Below are positions 1 through 7,107 of a stretch of DNA of 9,434 bases, in pieces; the stretch's first letter is position 1; every line of letters starts with the position of its first letter. This DNA comes from DATILI01 sp035476635 (GTDB lineage: Bacteria; Pseudomonadota; Gammaproteobacteria; Burkholderiales; Burkholderiaceae_C): the NCBI GenBank assembly GCA_035476635.1, contig DATILI010000203.1, forward strand, positions 1 through 9,434, read 5' to 3'. The notes under the pieces were generated by a model. That model was not told where the DNA came from and did no database searches. It saw only the letters and a list, made by a program, of their open reading frames with translations. Both the position numbers and the translations under genes were made by a program.

Positions 1-255
1 CTGCGCGGCGATGATGCCCGAGCCGCCGGGCTTGCTGTCCACCACCAGCGCCTGGCCGGTGTTCTTGCGAAACTCCTCGGCCACCTGGCGCAAGGCGGTG
101 TCCAGCGTGTTGCCCGGCGCGAACGGCACGACCACGCGCACTGGACGTTCTGGAAAGGCCTGGGCTTGCGCGTGCACCTGGCCATGCGGGAGTGCCAGCG
201 CCAGCGGCAGGGCACCCAGCGTGCGCAGCGCGTCGCGTCGTTGCATCGTGGTCAT
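1..255 (-). CDS. Bug/TctC-family tripartite tricarboxylate transporter substrate-binding protein (N-terminal part)
   Basis: The window holds the first 85 codons of a periplasmic solute-binding protein; the frame is open to base 1, so the rest lies outside. The N-terminus MTTMQRRDALRTLGALPLAL is a signal peptide with a twin-arginine-like pair followed by a hydrophobic core. Cleavage probably falls near HAQA, about residue 30. The mature start shows the Bug signature: FPERPVRVVVPFAPG, then an Asp (D51) in PGNTLD where most relatives read PGGxxD, then VVDSKPGGSGIIAAQ, which matches the usual ENKPGAGG-type segment. Family members bind carboxylates or aromatic acids and hand them to TctAB-type permeases, or act as orphan receptors. 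The ATG overlaps the hydrolase stop (ATGA), with AAGGAGAC 7 bases upstream, so it is the last operon gene visible here. The ligand cannot be deduced. Confidence 0.9.
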   Translation of the reverse strand, partial: MTTMQRRDALRTLGALPLALALPHGQVHAQAQAFPERPVRVVVPFAPGNTLDTALRQVAEEFRKNTGQALVVDSKPGGSGIIAAQ

Positions 256-971
256 TTTGGGTCTCCTTGCAGCAGGCCGCGCAGCAGTTGCGCCACGCGC
301 GCGGGCTGCTCCAGCGGCGTCATGTGGCCGGCATCCTCTATCCATTCGAGCCGCGCACCGGGAATGGTGGCCGCCAGTTCTTCGGACAGCGCAGGCGGTG
401 TGATCTGGTCGGCGCGGCCGCACATCACCAGCGCGGGAAAACGCAATTGCGCGAGCGCGGCGCGGTGGTCGGTGCGGGCCATGATGGCGCGGTTCTGCCG
501 CACCGCAGCCGCAACGCCGACGTCGCGCATGATGGACAGGATGTCGTCCATCAAGGCCGCATTGCCGCGGTTCTTTTCATGCACACCGAACTGCGCGATG
601 CCGGTGAAGGTCTTTTCGAAGTTGCGCTCCAGTGCCGCAATCGTTTTTTCGCGTGTGGCCACGCCTTCCGGCGCCTCCGGCCGGCACGAAGTGTCCAGCA
701 GGGCGAGGGCGTTGATGGCGTGCGCCTTGGCGCCGGCGGTCATCTCGATCGCGACATAGCCGCCCATGGAGAAACCGCAGATCAACTTGGGCACTTGCGC
801 GGGAACGTTCTCCAGCAGGCGCCACGCGTCGCGCGCCATCTCTGAGATGCTGGTCTGCGTGCACACGTTGGCGATGCGGATGTCGGCATCGTCTTGCAGC
901 AGCGGCGCCACGCGGTTCCAGATGCTGGACGTGTTCAGCATGCCGGGGATAAGCAGCAGGACGGGTTTCAT
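252..971 (-). CDS. alpha/beta-fold hydrolase
   Basis: A 239-residue cytoplasmic alpha/beta hydrolase without signal peptide or membrane segment. The N-terminus MKPVLLLIPGMLNTSSIWN carries the beta-strand and oxyanion-loop pattern of the fold. The nucleophile elbow is GFSMG (66-70, Ser68). The likely acid is Asp188 in CGRADQITPP and the base His216 in DAGHMTPLEQP, so the triad is complete. Related enzymes include carboxylesterases, C-C bond hydrolases and acyl thioesterases, and the sequence alone does not separate them. The frame is open as far as 1148, but the start at 971 is set by AAGGAGAC 7 bases upstream and by an ATGA overlap with the synthetase stop. The gene end also overlaps the next start. 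Tight coupling to a CoA ligase suggests an ester, thioester or ring-fission substrate in the same pathway; that is inference. Confidence 0.9.
   Translation of the reverse strand: MKPVLLLIPGMLNTSSIWNRVAPLLQDDADIRIANVCTQTSISEMARDAWRLLENVPAQVPKLICGFSMGGYVAIEMTAGAKAHAINALALLDTSCRPEAPEGVATREKTIAALERNFEKTFTGIAQFGVHEKNRGNAALMDDILSIMRDVGVAAAVRQNRAIMARTDHRAALAQLRFPALVMCGRADQITPPALSEELAATIPGARLEWIEDAGHMTPLEQPARVAQLLRGLLQGDPK
261..268 (-). promoter_or_regulatory. Bug-protein ribosome binding site inside the hydrolase 3' end
   Basis: AAGGAGAC on the minus strand lies within the last hydrolase codons (GlyAspPro), with 7 bases between GGAG and the ATG at 255. It supports that start rather than the in-frame ATG at 246. 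Confidence 0.65.
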
Positions 972-2713
972 ACAGTCTCCTTGGTTCGGGCCAATGCCTT
1001 GGCTTGCTCGCGCAGTTCGCGCTTGAGGATCTTGCCGACCGGATTGCGCGGCAGCGCGGGCAACTCCAACAGGTACTCGGGCAGCTTGTAGACCGCCACG
1101 CGCTTGTGTTCGCGCAGGTATTCGTTGATGGTGGCGAGGCTCACGCACTGCCCTTCGGCCGCGACGATGCAGGCGCAGACCTTCTCGCCCAGGGTCTCGT
1201 CAGGCACGCCGACCACGGCGGCCTCGCGCACGCCGGGGCAGGCCATCAGCAGGTTCTCGATTTCCTCGGAGGAAATATTGACGCCACCGCGGATCACGAG
1301 ATCCTTGGAGCGGCCCACATAGTGGTAGTACTGCCGCCGGTCGCCGGCGATCTCGAACAGATCGCCGGTCTTGTAGAAGCCCTGTTCGTCGAAAGCGCGT
1401 TGGCTGAGTTCGGGCGAGGCGTAGTAGCCGCTGAAAATCGTCGGGCCGGCAAAGCGCAGCTCGCCGGGCTGGCCCGCCTGCGTGATGTCTTCACCGGTGT
1501 CGACATCGACCAGCCGCGTACGGATCTTGCGCGTGGTGGACACGCTCCATTGATAGCCCTCGACCCCGGCGCGTGGGAAAAACTGTGCGCGCAAGGCCGG
1601 GTCGGGAATGTCCACCTGGTTGCCCGACAGCGCCGCGCCCTCGTTGGAGCCGAAGTAATTGACGATCTGCACGCCGTACTTGTCTTCAAAGCCGCGCACC
1701 ATCCAGTCCGACAGTGGCGCCGAACCCGAGCCGATGCGCGACAGCCGCTTGAAGTCGATGCCGGCCAGCAGGGACTCGTTTTGCAGCAGCATGTTGAGGA
1801 TGGCCGGCGGCGCAACGGTGTAGTCGATGCGCTCTTCGCGCAGTTGCTGCAGGAACACGGGCAGGGCGAACGGCTGGTGCTGCACCACGGTGCCGCCAAG
1901 CGTGAGCCAGCCGGCGAATGCGGTCGACAGGCCGGCCATGTTGACCAGCGGGAACGGGTTCAGCAACCGGGCCTGGTCGGGAATGCCGGCCGCTTCGATG
2001 ATCGAGGGCGCGACGATCAGCCATTCGTTGTGGCTGCGCGGCACACCCTTGGGCGTGGCCTCGGTGCCGGAGGTCCAGCAGATGGTGAACACATCGTTGG
2101 CGGTCACGGCCGCGCTGCGCTCGGCCGCGCTCAGCTGCTGGCGCTGCGCCTCGGTAAGCGGCGCGCGGGTCTGCGCAGCCAGGTCAACGGCCGGTGCCGG
2201 AACCCCATCGCCCCAGGCCAGCACGGTGCGCAGCGCGGGGTGCGCCGCCTGCAGGCCAAGGAACATGGCGGCGCTGGCGTGGCCGCCCTCGGACTTGCCG
2301 ATACGCGAGAACGTCACCGCCGCCGCGGCGCCTGTCAGCGCCAGGATGTGGCCGAGCTCATGCTCGCGGTACTGGATCGGCACCGGCGTGACGATGATGC
2401 CGAACCGGGCGCAGGCCAGGTAGACCACGAACTGCTCGACGCTGTTGGGCATTTGCGCCACCAGAACTTCGTCGCGGCGCACGCCGGCTTGCAGCAGCAC
2501 ATGGCAAAAGCGATCCACTTCCTCGGCGAGCGCGGCCCAGCTCAGACGGCGCGGCCCGCCGTGCGCGAACTCGGCGCGGTTCGGCGCATCGACCACGGCT
2601 TCGGCCGCGGGCCGTTCGCGCACGTGGCCGGCGAACAAGTCCCACAGCGTGCGCTTGCCCCACCAGCCGTGTGCGCTGTATTCGGCGATCTTCTCGGGTG
2701 CGACCAGGATCAT
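968..2713 (-). CDS. AMP-dependent acyl-CoA synthetase/ligase (ANL superfamily)
   Basis: A 581-residue adenylate-forming enzyme expected to activate a carboxylic acid with ATP and load it onto CoA. The core motifs are present in order: TSGTEATPKGV (214-224, phosphate loop), NYFGSNEG (352-359), YKTGD (447-451), YVGRSKDLVIRGG (465-477, hinge) and the C-terminal NPVGKILKREL, with the catalytic Lys561. Length and overall style resemble the 2,3-dihydroxybenzoate-AMP ligase and cyclohexanecarboxylate-CoA ligase branch, which points to a cyclic or aromatic acid. The substrate is not proven. The frame continues upstream to 2842, but that part lies inside the dioxygenase gene. MILVAPEKIAEYSAHGWWG at 2713 looks like a native N-terminus, although no good Shine-Dalgarno precedes it. 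The gene starts 16 bases after the dioxygenase stop, and its own stop overlaps the hydrolase start. It would take the acid made by the aldehyde dehydrogenase. Confidence 0.92.
   Translation of the reverse strand: MILVAPEKIAEYSAHGWWGKRTLWDLFAGHVRERPAAEAVVDAPNRAEFAHGGPRRLSWAALAEEVDRFCHVLLQAGVRRDEVLVAQMPNSVEQFVVYLACARFGIIVTPVPIQYREHELGHILALTGAAAAVTFSRIGKSEGGHASAAMFLGLQAAHPALRTVLAWGDGVPAPAVDLAAQTRAPLTEAQRQQLSAAERSAAVTANDVFTICWTSGTEATPKGVPRSHNEWLIVAPSIIEAAGIPDQARLLNPFPLVNMAGLSTAFAGWLTLGGTVVQHQPFALPVFLQQLREERIDYTVAPPAILNMLLQNESLLAGIDFKRLSRIGSGSAPLSDWMVRGFEDKYGVQIVNYFGSNEGAALSGNQVDIPDPALRAQFFPRAGVEGYQWSVSTTRKIRTRLVDVDTGEDITQAGQPGELRFAGPTIFSGYYASPELSQRAFDEQGFYKTGDLFEIAGDRRQYYHYVGRSKDLVIRGGVNISSEEIENLLMACPGVREAAVVGVPDETLGEKVCACIVAAEGQCVSLATINEYLREHKRVAVYKLPEYLLELPALPRNPVGKILKRELREQAKALARTKETV
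975..982 (-). promoter_or_regulatory. hydrolase ribosome binding site inside the synthetase 3' end
   Basis: AAGGAGAC on the minus strand encodes Lys-Glu-Thr near the synthetase C-terminus and stands 7 bases before the hydrolase ATG at 971. It fixes that start against the open frame running to 1148, and indicates coupled translation through the ATGA overlap. Confidence 0.7.
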
Positions 2714-2729
2714 GGCTGCCCAGGTTGGT

Positions 2730-4175
2730 TTAGTAGCCGCGGGCCAGGCGCTCGGCGCTGACCCAGGTGGCGTGAAAGCCGTTGGGCACGCGCTGCGGCA
2801 TCTTGATGCGCGCGACCGGGCCCTGGGCGATGTCCTTGGCATCGAACACGGTGACGTAGGAGGCCTTCTTCTCGTCGTCCCACATGAAGCCCACCAGGTA
2901 GCCGTCGTCCTCCTGCTTCCAGTTGTCCCTGGGCGCGAACGGCGCTTCGCTGAACCACTTGTTCACGCCGGCGTGGTAGGTGGTGCAGGTGTCGCGTTCC
3001 AGGTCGTAGCGCGCGAAGCCGCAAAAGCGAGGGTCCTCCGAGCGGTTGCTGCGGCCCATCAGCACGTTCCAGGAATAGCGCGTCTTGTGGCCCTGCATCC
3101 AGGAGTTGATGACCGGGAATTCCTGGTTCACGATGTCGTCGATCACGCGTTCCTTGGTCTGCCCGGTGCGCAGGTTGAAGCGCCATTCGTAGAACATGAA
3201 GTCGTGTTCCAGGTTGGCCAGCATCTTGGGAAAGCGCTCCACATCCACGTTGCCGTGCCAGTCGCGCGGCAGGCGAAACGGCGTGCCGGTCATCACGATC
3301 TCGGTGCCGCCCTGGCCATCGCTTTCTTCCCAGGCGTTGGACACGTGGTACATGTAGGTCGGGCTGGCTTCGAACCAGCGGATCTGCCCGGGCGTGCCGT
3401 GCCGTGGAATCACGCCGAAGCGCGAGGGCAGGGTGTGGTGGAACTTGAGCTTGTGGCGCCCGGCCGCGAAGGCGTCCATGTCGTAGAACAGCGGCAGGTC
3501 GTGCACGATGGTGTAGTTCGGCGTGATCGCCATGTCGTGCGGCAGGCGCGGCCCGGGCAACTGCACCGGCATGAAGGTCTTTAGCGCGCCCTGGCGGTCC
3601 ATCACGCCGTAGTGCATGTAGGGCGCCTCCTTGCCGTAGGCGAAGAACAGGAATTCACCGGTGCGCTCGTCGACCTTGGAATGGGCCGATACCGGCAGGT
3701 CCTTCATGCGTGGGTCGAACTCCAGCTTGCCGACGGTGGAAAGATCGCCAGGCCGCACCTGGTAGACCGAGCCGCCCAGGTACCACATCGACACCAGGTT
3801 GCCGGCGTAGAACTTCACGTCGGTGTTGGAGGTGTTCTTGACCGGCATGTCGGGCCGGTCCTTGCGCGGCGGGTCCTTGATGCCCTGCCACAGGGCATGG
3901 CCGGCGGCCAGCTCTTCCTTCAGGCTGTCGGTGGCAATCCAGCGGTTCTGGTATTGCACCCGGCCGCCTTCGAAGCGCACCGCATGCAGCATGCCGTCGC
4001 CGTCGAACCAGTGGTAGCGGCCCTCGGCTTCGAAGCGGCGGTTCGGGCCATTGCGCACGTACATGCCGGACAGGTCTTTCGGCACTTCGCCTTCGACCTC
4101 CGTGAGTTCCAGGGTCACCTCTTGATCGATGGGCGCGAAGCCACCGCAGAGCACCGGAATTTCATTCATGTTCAT
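2730..4175 (-). CDS. carotenoid-cleavage-oxygenase family dioxygenase (lignostilbene/isoeugenol oxygenase-like)
   Basis: A 481-residue non-heme iron(II) dioxygenase of the RPE65/CCD family, which splits C=C bonds into two carbonyl products. The four iron-binding histidines are recognisable as His165 (SAHSKVD), His213 (LPHDMAIT), His277 (YMYHVSNAWEE) and His468 (NGFHATW), with a candidate second-sphere Glu352 in NQEFPVIN. FDGDGMLHAVRFEGG (58-71) is the usual N-terminal blade signature. No signal peptide is seen, so the protein is probably cytoplasmic. Bacterial members cleave apocarotenoids, lignostilbenes, resveratrol or isoeugenol. Carotenoid genes are absent and aldehyde- and acid-processing enzymes sit in the same operon, so a phenolic stilbene or phenylpropene is the likelier substrate (inference). 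Lys121, after NTSNTDV, may match the phenol-binding lysine of stilbene-cleaving members; this needs an alignment. The start at 4175 has AAAGGAA 6 bases upstream. The porin ends 57 bases before. Confidence 0.93.
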   Translation of the reverse strand: MNMNEIPVLCGGFAPIDQEVTLELTEVEGEVPKDLSGMYVRNGPNRRFEAEGRYHWFDGDGMLHAVRFEGGRVQYQNRWIATDSLKEELAAGHALWQGIKDPPRKDRPDMPVKNTSNTDVKFYAGNLVSMWYLGGSVYQVRPGDLSTVGKLEFDPRMKDLPVSAHSKVDERTGEFLFFAYGKEAPYMHYGVMDRQGALKTFMPVQLPGPRLPHDMAITPNYTIVHDLPLFYDMDAFAAGRHKLKFHHTLPSRFGVIPRHGTPGQIRWFEASPTYMYHVSNAWEESDGQGGTEIVMTGTPFRLPRDWHGNVDVERFPKMLANLEHDFMFYEWRFNLRTGQTKERVIDDIVNQEFPVINSWMQGHKTRYSWNVLMGRSNRSEDPRFCGFARYDLERDTCTTYHAGVNKWFSEAPFAPRDNWKQEDDGYLVGFMWDDEKKASYVTVFDAKDIAQGPVARIKMPQRVPNGFHATWVSAERLARGY

Positions 4176-4232
4176 GGTGTTTCCTTTCAGCACAGAAGAA
4201 TGCGCGTTGTGGGGCAGCAGTTCAATGTTTTT

Positions 4233-5360
4233 TTAGAACGAATGCTTGATGCCCGCGTAGAGATAGCGCGAATCGAAGCCGGAAAAGCCCGCCGGCTTGG
4301 CCAGGCTGTTGGCCGGGAACCAGAAGTCATAGCCGGCCCGGCTTTCGTTGCGGATGGTCGAGTAGCTGGCGGCCAGGAAGGTGCGCTTGGACAGCGCGTA
4401 TTCGTAGCCGAGCGCGAACATCTTGGCGCCCGTGTTCGCCGAGGTGGTGCCTCCGGTCTTGTAGGACTTGGCCTGGCCGTAGGTGGCGCTGACGAGATGC
4501 AGGCCGTTGCGGTAGCTCAGGGGAAGCGCCCAGGCGTCGCGGCTGAGCTTGCCGCCCGCGATGGCCGAGCCTTCCACGGTGTTGCGGTCCCACAGGGCAG
4601 CGAGCTTCAGGCCTGAGCCAAACAGATAGCTGGCGCCCAGGCGGTCGGCGGTCTGGTCGTAGGCGGTGGCGAAGTTGCCGGGCACGCCGGGCTGCTTGCC
4701 GCGGTCCAGGTGGTTCCAGTACAGGATCACCGGGCCGGCGATGTAGGTCGGGTTCAGGTTCAGGGTGCGGTGCCCGTTCTGGCCTGCGGCCTCCGTGTCG
4801 AAACTGTAGGCCGCACTGAAACCGAAGCCGCTCCAGCGCGGCGAGTCGTAACGCAATGTGTTGGAAAGGAATCCGCCCGAGAAATACTGCGACTGCCGAC
4901 CGATGGGGCCCAGCAAGTTCAGGGTGCCACCGGCATAGGGGCCGGCATCCAGGATGCCGTTGGGGCTGATGATGGCGTCGGAAGAGAAGTAGAGCGGCCA
5001 TTGGCCCAGCAGTACGCGGCCCCACGCGGGGTTGCTCAAGCCCACGGCGGAGAAACGCCCGCGGCCGGCGTCGCCAGTGTCGGCGCTGAAGGAGAACTCG
5101 ACATGGAAGAAGGCCTTGTTGCCGTCCCCCAGGTCTTCCTCGCCCTTGACGAACCACCAGGAGGAGTTGTCCGTCACGCGCAGCCTGCTCTCGGGGTTGG
5201 CGACCGGCGCATTGGCCACGGTGCCGCCGGTGTAGTGGACCTGGTCGACCCCGGTCTTGATCTGTCCTCCCAGGGTGACGCTGGACTGCGCCAGGGTGGC
5301 CAACGGCATCGCGGCCAGGCCTGCGGCCAAGATCCAGTTCTTCTTTTTCATCAATCGCAC
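4233..5360 (-). CDS. Gram-negative porin (Burkholderiales trimeric porin family)
   Basis: A 375-residue outer-membrane beta-barrel. It begins with a signal peptide: basic MRLMKKK, a hydrophobic stretch, and a cleavage site near ATLA|QSS. The mature N-terminus SSVTLGGQIKTGVDQ matches the QSSVTLYG-type opening of Burkholderiales porins. It ends YAGIKHSF, with the terminal Phe needed for barrel insertion. Alternating hydrophobic and polar residues, Gly/Tyr-rich strands and a LSNPAWGRVLLGQ segment fit a 16-stranded general or substrate-specific porin. AGGAGAC lies 6 bases before a GTG at 5360; the ATG at 5351 in the same frame would be 15 bases away, so GTG is preferred. The start is 13 bases after the aldehyde dehydrogenase stop. 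Its place inside a catabolic operon suggests it serves uptake of that operon's substrate; the specificity is unknown. Confidence 0.93.
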   Translation of the reverse strand: MRLMKKKNWILAAGLAAMPLATLAQSSVTLGGQIKTGVDQVHYTGGTVANAPVANPESRLRVTDNSSWWFVKGEEDLGDGNKAFFHVEFSFSADTGDAGRGRFSAVGLSNPAWGRVLLGQWPLYFSSDAIISPNGILDAGPYAGGTLNLLGPIGRQSQYFSGGFLSNTLRYDSPRWSGFGFSAAYSFDTEAAGQNGHRTLNLNPTYIAGPVILYWNHLDRGKQPGVPGNFATAYDQTADRLGASYLFGSGLKLAALWDRNTVEGSAIAGGKLSRDAWALPLSYRNGLHLVSATYGQAKSYKTGGTTSANTGAKMFALGYEYALSKRTFLAASYSTIRNESRAGYDFWFPANSLAKPAGFSGFDSRYLYAGIKHSF

Positions 5361-5364
5361 ACTT

Positions 5365-5371
5365 GTCTCCT
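5365..5371 (-). promoter_or_regulatory. porin ribosome binding site, favouring a GTG start
   Basis: AGGAGAC on the minus strand ends close to the GTG at 5360-5358, with 6 bases between GGAG and GTG. The in-frame ATG at 5351 would be 15 bases from GGAG, too far for efficient initiation. Either start gives a working signal peptide. Confidence 0.55.
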
Positions 5372-5373
5372 GT

Positions 5374-7107
5374 CTAGTTTGAGTTGATTGGGCTAACCAG
5401 CGTCGGTGCCGCTGCCGCAGGGCGGCGCGACTGCACGATGCGAAAGCGGCTGGCCACGAACGAAAGATCGGTCAGGCTTGCATTGCCTGCCGGGTTCAGG
5501 CCGGTCACGTGGTAGTCGCTGTAGGCGGCCGCGAAGTTCAGCGGCATCGGCCCGGTGAGGTTGATGGTGAGCTGCGCGCCGGCCTGCGCATAGGCTGCTT
5601 CGGCCTGTGCGATGGTGGCCTCGTCCGTCGAGTACAGGAAGGCGGTGAGGCCGCCGAATTGCTTGACGTCGGTCGTGGCCTGCCGGAGCGCATCGGCCGC
5701 GTCGTCGCAGGCGATGACGAAGCTGATCGGACCGAAGCGCTCTTCGCCGTACAGGTCGCGCTCGCCCTTGGTCACCTGCAGCATCAGCGGTGTGCTGGTG
5801 CGCGCGCGCGGATATTCGGGATGGACGTAGCTCTGCGGACGCAGCAGCACCTTGCCGCGTTGCCGGCCTTCCCCCTCCAGTTGCCGCAGCAGTGCCAGTG
5901 TCTGCGGCGACTGGAGGGTTGCCAGGATCATCGCGGCCTTCTTCGCATCGCCGCACAGCGCCGCCACCGCATCGGCGAGCCGGCGCGCGACCTCGGCCAG
6001 CGGCACCGTGCCCTGGGGTGTCTTCACGCCCGCCGCGGGCAGATAGATGTTCTGCGGGCTGGTGCACATCTGCGCGCTGAACATGCACAAGGTGGTGGCC
6101 AGGCTGCGCAGCACGGCGTCCAGGTCGTCGACCGACTCCAGCACCACGGTGTTGCAGCCGGCGGTTTCGGTGAAGCTCAGGGCGGGGTGCGCGTTCTGTT
6201 CCACCCACTGGCCAAAGCGCACGCTGCCGGTGAAGTCCACGATGGCCGTCTTGCGGTGCTTGACCAGGCGCTTGCCGATCGGCTCGGCGGCCGTGTCCAG
6301 CGCCATGGTCACCAGGTTCGGGTCGAAGCCAGCATCGGCCAGCACCCGGCGGAATATGCGCGCCGAGATCGCCATCGGCAGCACCGTGGCCGGATGCGGC
6401 TTGACGATCACCGCGTTGCCGGTGGCCAGGCTGGCCAGCATCGAAGGCCAGGCGTTCCAGGTCGGAAAGCTCGCACACGAAAAGCACACGGCCACGCCGC
6501 GCGGCACCAGGCGGTAGGTCTTGTCGAGCACGATCTGCGCCGGGCCGAACTGGCGCTGCCAGCGCGCCTTCGGTGCCACCGCCTGCATCGCCTGGTACGC
6601 ATACACCAGCGCCTCGATACCGCGGTCCAGCGCGTTCACGCCCGAGCCGGCATAGGCCATGTTGTAGCTTTGGCCGGCGGTGTGCATCACGGCCTGCACG
6701 ATCTCGAACAGGTGCTGCCGGTAGATCGTGTCCAGCACTTCCAGCAAGACGCCGATGCGTGTCTCGAATGGGGCCTCGGCCCATGGCGGCATGGCTTTTT
6801 CGCCGGCGGAAAACAGGGTATCGATATCGCTTTGCGGATAGCGTATGCCCAAGGGCTGCTGTGTATAGGGCGAGATTTCCTCGCCGAGTTCGCCGATGAT
6901 GCCCGGCTGGTCCAATGCGAAGCGGCTACCCAGGTGCGCCTGGTGTGCCGCGAGCCCGGCGGCCTGGGCCGCTGCCGCATCGGGGTATTTGTTGGGCAGC
7001 TCGGGAAAGGGGCTCCAGCAATGGCGTTCGCGGCAGGCCAGCTGTGCGCGCTCGAAGACGGCACGGTGTTTTTCAAAAAGGGGCATGGCCATATTGGCCG
7101 TACTCAT
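5374..7107 (-). CDS. paaN: aldehyde dehydrogenase, PaaN-type (phenylacetic acid degradation protein PaaN family)
   Basis: A 577-residue NAD(P)-dependent aldehyde dehydrogenase of the stand-alone PaaN type. It lacks the C-terminal hydratase domain of PaaZ. Catalytic features are intact: FPTWNAWPSM (214-223) followed by VKPHPAT with the cofactor lysine Lys236, the FTGSVRFG turn (292-299), the general base Glu314 in TETAGCN, the nucleophile Cys348 in SAQMCTS, and EERFGP (455-460). About 110 N-terminal residues before the core, including WSPFPELPNKYP, are typical of PaaN rather than of ordinary aldehyde dehydrogenases. Family members were named from phenylacetate clusters, but no other paa gene is visible here. 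Oxidation of an aryl aldehyde from the dioxygenase is the simplest local role (inference). The ATG overlaps the lipocalin-like stop (ATGA), with GGGGGAC just upstream. The frame is open to 7710, but that part is not this gene. Confidence 0.9.
   Translation of the reverse strand: MSTANMAMPLFEKHRAVFERAQLACRERHCWSPFPELPNKYPDAAAAQAAGLAAHQAHLGSRFALDQPGIIGELGEEISPYTQQPLGIRYPQSDIDTLFSAGEKAMPPWAEAPFETRIGVLLEVLDTIYRQHLFEIVQAVMHTAGQSYNMAYAGSGVNALDRGIEALVYAYQAMQAVAPKARWQRQFGPAQIVLDKTYRLVPRGVAVCFSCASFPTWNAWPSMLASLATGNAVIVKPHPATVLPMAISARIFRRVLADAGFDPNLVTMALDTAAEPIGKRLVKHRKTAIVDFTGSVRFGQWVEQNAHPALSFTETAGCNTVVLESVDDLDAVLRSLATTLCMFSAQMCTSPQNIYLPAAGVKTPQGTVPLAEVARRLADAVAALCGDAKKAAMILATLQSPQTLALLRQLEGEGRQRGKVLLRPQSYVHPEYPRARTSTPLMLQVTKGERDLYGEERFGPISFVIACDDAADALRQATTDVKQFGGLTAFLYSTDEATIAQAEAAYAQAGAQLTINLTGPMPLNFAAAYSDYHVTGLNPAGNASLTDLSFVASRFRIVQSRRPAAAAPTLVSPINSN

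Noticed and set aside
1004..2761. Plus-strand open frame of 585 codons
   Set aside because: It is antisense to the CoA ligase, has a low-complexity Gly/Arg/His/Gln-rich product with no motif, and is typical of the shadow of a high-GC gene.
2714..2842. N-terminal extension of the CoA ligase into the dioxygenase gene
   Set aside because: Arg/Ser/Pro-rich translation without similarity to the family; the MILVAPEKIAEYSAHGWWG start fits better.
4228..4234. Run of seven T as a terminator between porin and dioxygenase
   Set aside because: For the transcribed minus strand it is an A-run at the porin stop. On the plus strand no stable hairpin precedes it and no gene needs ending.
3612..4616. Plus-strand open frame of 334 codons
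   Set aside because: It crosses the dioxygenase-porin boundary on the opposite strand; its composition and lack of motifs mark it as a shadow.
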